Below, in pieces: positions 60,313 through 64,000 of a DNA stretch of 64,000 nucleotides (the first letter of the stretch is position 1; each line of letters opens with the position of its first letter). The position numbers and the translations under genes are program-made. The notes under the pieces are model-generated. The model saw only the letters and a program-made list of their open reading frames with translations, was not told the origin of the DNA and did no database searches. The stretch spans positions 620,001 to 684,000 of the forward strand of contig OX460916.1 in NCBI GenBank assembly GCA_949788275.1. The letters run 5' to 3'. The DNA is from Weeksellaceae bacterium. GTDB lineage: Bacteria; Bacteroidota; Bacteroidia; Flavobacteriales; Weeksellaceae.

Positions 60313-60404
60313 TGGTTATTTCGGTCTGACCGTGCCACCTATTTCGGTCAAATGGTGCCACTTTAAAAAGTTATACAATAATACAAAAAAAGTTATTTCA
60401 AACG

Positions 60405-61133
60405 CTAAAAGTTTGTCTTCCTCATTGATTCTCCATTAAGATCTATTCTATGCGAAGAGTTGACGATTCGATCAAGAACCGCATCTGCAATAGTATTTTC
60501 CCCGATTAAAGGATACCAAGCAGCTACAGGTATTTGTGAGGATAAAATAATAGAAGCTTGATTATACCTTTGATCAACGATATCAAAGAGTGCTTCTCTA
60601 ATCAGGTTATCAAAAGGCTGTAGTCCAAAGTCATCCAAAATAAGCAAGTCACATTTGAGTACTTTCTTGATTTCTCTTTGATAGGTTCCATCTATTTTAC
60701 TTGATTTTAGCAGGTTAAATAGATTGGCTGTATTAAAGTAAAGTACTTTATGTTCCATAAGACAAGCTTGATGTCCTAAGGCTTGAGCAAGATAACTTTT
60801 ACCAACTCCACTGGCTCCAGTTAAAATAATATTTTGTTTTTTCAGTATAAAATCTAAGGTAGTTAGCCTATTAAAAGCATTTCTGTCAAGATCTCTATTA
60901 TGGGTATAATTAATATCAGCTATGCTAGCATTTTGCCTAAAATTAGCTTGTTTAATTAATCTTTCTACTTTTCTATTTTGTCTGTTTTCATACTCATGGT
61001 CTGTTAGTAAAGCAATGTATTCATCTATGGTAAAAGATGTGATTGTGTTGTCTTTCATGTGTCTGTTGTGTAATGAAGCCATGTCGCTTAATCGCATTGC
61101 TTTTAGTTTTTCGATAGTCTGGTTGTTATCCAT
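60405..61133 (-). CDS. istB: IS21 helper ATPase IstB
   Basis: The 242-residue AAA+ protein of the DnaC/IstB type has Walker A GASGVGKS, Walker B LLILDDFG, and the sensor/arginine regions ASIILSSQIPVAAWYPLIGENTIADAVLDRIVNSSHRIDL. IstB selects the target and stimulates IstA. It follows istA by 18 bp. Confidence 0.95.
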   Translation of the reverse strand: MDNNQTIEKLKAMRLSDMASLHNRHMKDNTITSFTIDEYIALLTDHEYENRQNRKVERLIKQANFRQNASIADINYTHNRDLDRNAFNRLTTLDFILKKQNIILTGASGVGKSYLAQALGHQACLMEHKVLYFNTANLFNLLKSSKIDGTYQREIKKVLKCDLLILDDFGLQPFDNLIREALFDIVDQRYNQASIILSSQIPVAAWYPLIGENTIADAVLDRIVNSSHRIDLNGESMRKTNF

Positions 61134-61151
61134 ATAATTAATTATTAAAGT

Positions 61152-62705
61152 TTATTGATAAGAAGAAGCTCCTCTAATATTGGCGTGTGAAGGGATGTGA
61201 GGAGTATTTGCGTTAAGTTGTTGTATCGTTTCTTGATTGAGATCCATCTTGTGATGAAGGATGTTTTTAATGTGAGTATAAGTTGCTATATTCTCTTTTA
61301 AAGCAAGTTCACAGGCCTTTTCTAATCTATCTGAACCATAGCTTTTATGTAGCTGTATTACTCCCATAACTCGTTTATACCCTATTTCAGGATATTCGAC
61401 ATTATCAAGTATTCTCTCTACACATTTCACTACATTTTCACCATGAAGTTGAGCTTGCTTTTTAAAGAATTCTGGACTCCAACTAGTGTAGTATTGATGT
61501 GTACTTGATAGATGGTCTTTTGTTGTATTATATGATCCCTTTGCAGGATTTCGTTTATGTAGAGCTATGCGTACATGATTGTAATAAACTTCAACTGTGG
61601 TATTGGTGTAATGAATCGTAGTCTGATGACCTATATAACGGTAAGGAACACTGTAATAGCTTTTGTCAGGTGAGAAATATACATAACCTATCTTTTGTAC
61701 TTTAGCTCTTTTATAATCTTTAATTTGATAGTTAGAAGATGGCAGAGTTTTTAAATATTGCCTTTCTATAGATTGGAACAGTTCTATGCGACTTGATTCC
61801 TTACGCTGAAAAAGGAGCCGATTGTAATGAGTTAATCTTGTTTGTATTTCTTGGTTTAGCTCCTCTAAGCAGAAGAAGGTCATCTCTTTAATAGGATAAT
61901 AGATTCTCTGATACACTAAATTAACCGCGTTTTCCACTAAGGCTTTATCTTGTGGAGAATAGGCTCTTGTTGGATTTACAACGCAACTATAATGGGAGGC
62001 AAAGTCTTTAAAACTTCGATTAATCTGAGCTTCATATTTACTAGAACGAGATACAGCTGATTTTAGATTATCAGACACAATAGCCAGGGGAACACCTCCA
62101 TAAAAGTGTAAAGCATTGATACAACACTGGATTAAATCTTCTTTCTTTTGAGTAGCACATACTTGAACATAGGTGTATTGACTGTTGGGAAGGATAGCCA
62201 CAAACACTTCTACAGGTATTATTTCTCCTGTATGTTTATCTACATACGAAAGCTTTTTACCGGCAAAGTCTATGTACATTTCTTTACCAGGTTCATGCTC
62301 TAACTTCATTGAACCTTTTGCTTGTTTATACTTGCGATTATAGTGTTCCATAAACTGAGTATAACTATAGGGGTTTTCTGCAGTTTCAGTATATTGACTA
62401 TAGTGATAGAGAAAGGTAAAACCAGGATGATTACGGGCTTTATTAACTGTTTCAAAGTACAACATCAACGCATTATGACGCTGTGTATCAACAGTGGTAA
62501 AACTAGAAAAAAGCTCTGATAATTGCAGTGTTTCAAACGATAAGAGCTGCTCAAGTGAATACTCACTGGCAGCACAGAGTTGCATATAGGTATTGACTGT
62601 ATTGCGTGAAATACTTAGTGTAGTAGCTATTTTTCGATTACTACAACCATCTAAATGCAAGGTGATAATTTGTTTTAAGTCCATTGGATCAAGTTTATTA
62701 GCCAT
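61152..62705 (-). CDS. istA: IS21 transposase IstA
   Basis: The 517-residue protein has an N-terminal HTH (HLDGCSNRKIATTLSISRNTVNTYMQL) and a DDE/RNase-H core with Asp in EMYIDFAGKKLSYVD, Asp in PLAIVSDNLKSAV and Glu in SPQDKALVENAVNLVYQRIY. The C-terminal beta-barrel/DNA-binding part is complete. All catalytic residues are present, so the element may still be active. Confidence 0.95.
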   Translation of the reverse strand: MANKLDPMDLKQIITLHLDGCSNRKIATTLSISRNTVNTYMQLCAASEYSLEQLLSFETLQLSELFSSFTTVDTQRHNALMLYFETVNKARNHPGFTFLYHYSQYTETAENPYSYTQFMEHYNRKYKQAKGSMKLEHEPGKEMYIDFAGKKLSYVDKHTGEIIPVEVFVAILPNSQYTYVQVCATQKKEDLIQCCINALHFYGGVPLAIVSDNLKSAVSRSSKYEAQINRSFKDFASHYSCVVNPTRAYSPQDKALVENAVNLVYQRIYYPIKEMTFFCLEELNQEIQTRLTHYNRLLFQRKESSRIELFQSIERQYLKTLPSSNYQIKDYKRAKVQKIGYVYFSPDKSYYSVPYRYIGHQTTIHYTNTTVEVYYNHVRIALHKRNPAKGSYNTTKDHLSSTHQYYTSWSPEFFKKQAQLHGENVVKCVERILDNVEYPEIGYKRVMGVIQLHKSYGSDRLEKACELALKENIATYTHIKNILHHKMDLNQETIQQLNANTPHIPSHANIRGASSYQ

Positions 62706-62890
62706 ATCTTATCGTTTAGAAAACAACAAGATAGATGTAATTAACTTTTCAAAGTGGCACGGTTTGAACCGAAATAACTACAAGTGTTATTTTAAGTGGC
62801 ACAAATCAAACTGGAAACTGGCACGGTTTGACCGAAATCACTGGCACAAGTACTCCGAAATCACTGGCATAAATCGAACCGAAATATCCA

Positions 62891-63371
62891 ATGGATACCG
62901 TCAAGAGGTAAAAACGCTTATCTTTTATCTATTATTGATGTTCATACCCGAAGAATACTGAAAGATATATTGGCTTATAAGATCAAGAAAAATCATGTCA
63001 TCAATTTTCTTTCAGAACTGTTTGAACACTATAACTACCCTGAAAATGTAATTATTAGAAGCGATAATGGAAGTCAGTTTATAGCCCATGATGTTCGTGA
63101 TTATCTAAGTCTGATTGGTGTAGAACAAGAGTTTACACATGTGGCGACACCAGAAGAAAATGCGCATATAGAAGCTTATCATGGAATTCTAAAAAAGGAA
63201 GTATTCGATCGATTGGAATACACTACTTTTGAGCAAATACAACAAATTCTGAAAGAGTATGTCATTTTCTATAACAATGAAAGATTACATGGATTACTTG
63301 GCAGGATAACACCCATGGAGAAATGGAACGCAGAAAAACACCTGATTTTTAACGAAAAAAAGGTCGCTTAA
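62891..63371 (+). pseudogene. IS3-family OrfB, 3' part after the IS21 insertion
   Basis: It continues the DDE domain of the frame at 59889: WIPSRGKNAYLLSIIDVHTRRI, then VIIRSDNGSQFIAHDV (second Asp), ATPEENAHIEAYHGILKKEV (catalytic Glu) and YNNERLHGLLGRITPMEKW. It is intact apart from its separation from the 5' part. Confidence 0.88.
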
Positions 63372-63500
63372 ATATTATCAATAAATTAACATTTTACTCT
63401 AGGAATATAGGGGTCAAACCACTCTCCATAAATTTCCTTTTTAAAGAAATAATACAATAGTTTAGTGAGATGTTATCAAATGTAAAAATTATTATTGTAA

Positions 63501-63734
63501 ATGGAACCAAATAATATATTAGAAGTAGATTACTCAAAGGAAAATATTCAAATATTGAAAGAATCAATAGAAAAATTTAAGAGGGTACATAGAGTCGATT
63601 TTGAAGTAAACTTTGACGAAACTAAGTCAAAAGTTTTAATAAATTTGGAAAAAATGTCCTTTAATAATTCATTCCTTATAGGCTATTACTATGGAGCTTT
63701 ACAGTTTATAGAAAAACATCAAAAGGGATTATAA
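63501..63734 (+). CDS. Small putative immunity protein
   Basis: The 77-residue protein (SKENIQILKESIEKFKRVHRVDFEVNFDE ... NNSFLIGYYYGALQFIEKHQKGL) aligns by eye with the convergent 75-residue protein at 63729: a charged helix, then VHRVDFEVNFDE against IHNLDIKIINFE, and a closing GYYYG against GKNYG helix. Size and position beyond a broken colicin D-like cassette suggest an immunity protein. No family is recognised. Confidence 0.5.
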   Translation: MEPNNILEVDYSKENIQILKESIEKFKRVHRVDFEVNFDETKSKVLINLEKMSFNNSFLIGYYYGALQFIEKHQKGL

Positions 63735-63745
63735 CATCCCTTTTG
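63720..63745 (+). terminator. Bidirectional terminator between two small convergent genes
   Basis: CAAAAGGGAT pairs perfectly with ATCCCTTTTG across 6 nt. It overlaps the stop codons of both convergent genes, whose 3' ends overlap by 6 bp. Confidence 0.65.
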
Positions 63746-63956
63746 CTCTAAATTCCTCTACCATTATGCCATAATTTTTACCAAGGTAGAAAGCATCTTC
63801 TTTGGTCAGCTTATCGGATTCTATTGTTGCGAAATAAGTACCTGCACGATTTTCAAAATTGATGATTTTAATATCAAGATTATGAATTTTATTATATTCA
63901 TCGATTAAGTTTTGTACATCTTCTGAGTCATCCCAAGTTGCAATATCTATTTTCAT
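63729..63956 (-). CDS. Small putative immunity protein, paralogue of the gene at 63501
   Basis: The 75-residue acidic protein (DDSEDVQNLIDEYNKIHNLDIKIINFENRAG ... TKEDAFYLGKNYGIMVEEFRAKGML) is similar to its convergent neighbour in length, order of elements and several residues. It could be an immunity protein of a toxin cassette lying beyond the window. The last 44 bp of the window after it show nothing recognisable. Confidence 0.5.
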   Translation of the reverse strand: MKIDIATWDDSEDVQNLIDEYNKIHNLDIKIINFENRAGTYFATIESDKLTKEDAFYLGKNYGIMVEEFRAKGML

Positions 63957-64000
63957 AATTACTTAGCAAAAGCATATTTAGTTTTAAAATTTTGGATGTA

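Larger units (their letters stand above)
60313..62890 (-). mobile_element. IS21-family insertion sequence
   Basis: A 2578-bp element encodes IstA and IstB on the minus strand. Its ends read TGGTTATTTCGGT and, inverted, TGGATATTTCGGT. Near both ends there are several further copies of the (T/A)TTTCGGT...TGCCAC unit, the multiple terminal repeats typical of IS21. It is flanked by ATGGA at 60308-60312 and 62891-62895, a 5-bp target duplication. It looks complete and recent. Confidence 0.9.
59527..63415 (+). mobile_element. Third IS3-family element, split by an IS21 element
   Basis: orfA and orfB lie between related ends: left 59527 onward (CCCCTTAAAAGCTCGGAGTAAAAT) and, on the minus strand, the right end (CCCCTATATTCCTAGAGTAAAAT). 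Without the 2.6-kb IS21 insertion it would be about 1.3 kb. OrfA carries a nonsense codon and OrfB is interrupted, so the element is dead as it stands. Confidence 0.75.

Noticed and set aside
62593-62961. 122-codon frame at the right end of IS21
   Set aside because: It spans istA antisense, the terminal repeats and the junction with the split IS3; a chimera of unrelated DNA in the wrong frame.

Overview
The window looks like a chromosome segment of a member of the Flavobacteriia (Bacteroidetes). The evidence is low-GC DNA, TAnnTTTG-type promoter boxes, an acetyl/succinylornithine carbamoyltransferase in place of ordinary ArgF, a type IX secretion (T9SS) C-terminal sorting domain, SprB repeats, a TANFOR-type protein, and Bacteroidetes conjugative-transposon genes (traE, traF). 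The genus cannot be fixed from the sequence alone.

1-9.6 kb is ordinary chromosome: a Crp/Fnr regulator, a DUF4260 protein, an outer-membrane beta-barrel receptor, an HxlR regulator with a beta-propeller protein, a glucosaminidase-LysM protein coupled to a PLP enzyme and a small HExxH protein, a DUF5522 protein, and an AmpD-like amidase lipoprotein. 9.7-10.33 kb holds a tandemly duplicated tRNA cluster (Ser-GCT, Pro-TGG, Arg-TCT, twice).

10.4-17.0 kb is a scar of an integrative conjugative element inserted just after the tRNAs. It is bounded by a perfect 81-bp direct repeat, with truncated traF and intact traE at one end and a traD-like fragment at the other. Between the tra genes sits a five-gene operon (11300-16702) on the opposite strand: an ABC three-component (ABC-3C) system made of a Cap4-like nuclease effector, a middle component and a DUF3732 ATPase, followed by an NdpA/YejK-type nucleoid-associated protein and a TIGR02391 (Ymh) protein with an RNxxxH HEPN-type motif. 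This is the strongest candidate for an undescribed anti-phage system.

17.2-37.2 kb returns to housekeeping and accessory chromosome: an N-terminal-nucleophile amide hydrolase, an ABC-2 exporter, a VOC/SRPBCC pair, small lipoproteins, argF', a metX-like gene behind a Met-rich leader peptide and terminator, a DMT exporter, a deoxynucleoside kinase, a methyltransferase, a TSUP permease, OsmC, a two-component system, DUF302, CbrC, a SUKH-like protein, a secreted HExxH protein and a beta-solenoid-like protein. Intergenic repeats of a common plan (GGGCG, hairpin, GGGCT, then a conserved tail) occur at 10.4, 16.9, 17.0, 18.3 and 37.2 kb.

38.1-58.15 kb is one co-directional operon of about 20 kb. 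Six large secreted or outer-membrane proteins (FN3 protein; SprB-repeat T9SS protein; PKD lipoprotein; beta-barrel; 1548-residue beta-rich protein; 1739-residue TANFOR-metalloprotease-TNT-like toxin) are followed by an immunity candidate, a secreted Doc-type toxin cassette with its immunity candidate, and a broken colicin D-like cassette. I read it as a T9SS-era polymorphic-toxin apparatus with a cassette array at its 3' end.

58.15-63.4 kb is an insertion-sequence nest (two broken IS3 elements, and a third IS3 element split by an IS21 element with a 5-bp target duplication) that landed in the cassette array. Beyond it lie two small, mutually similar, convergent genes that look like further immunity proteins.
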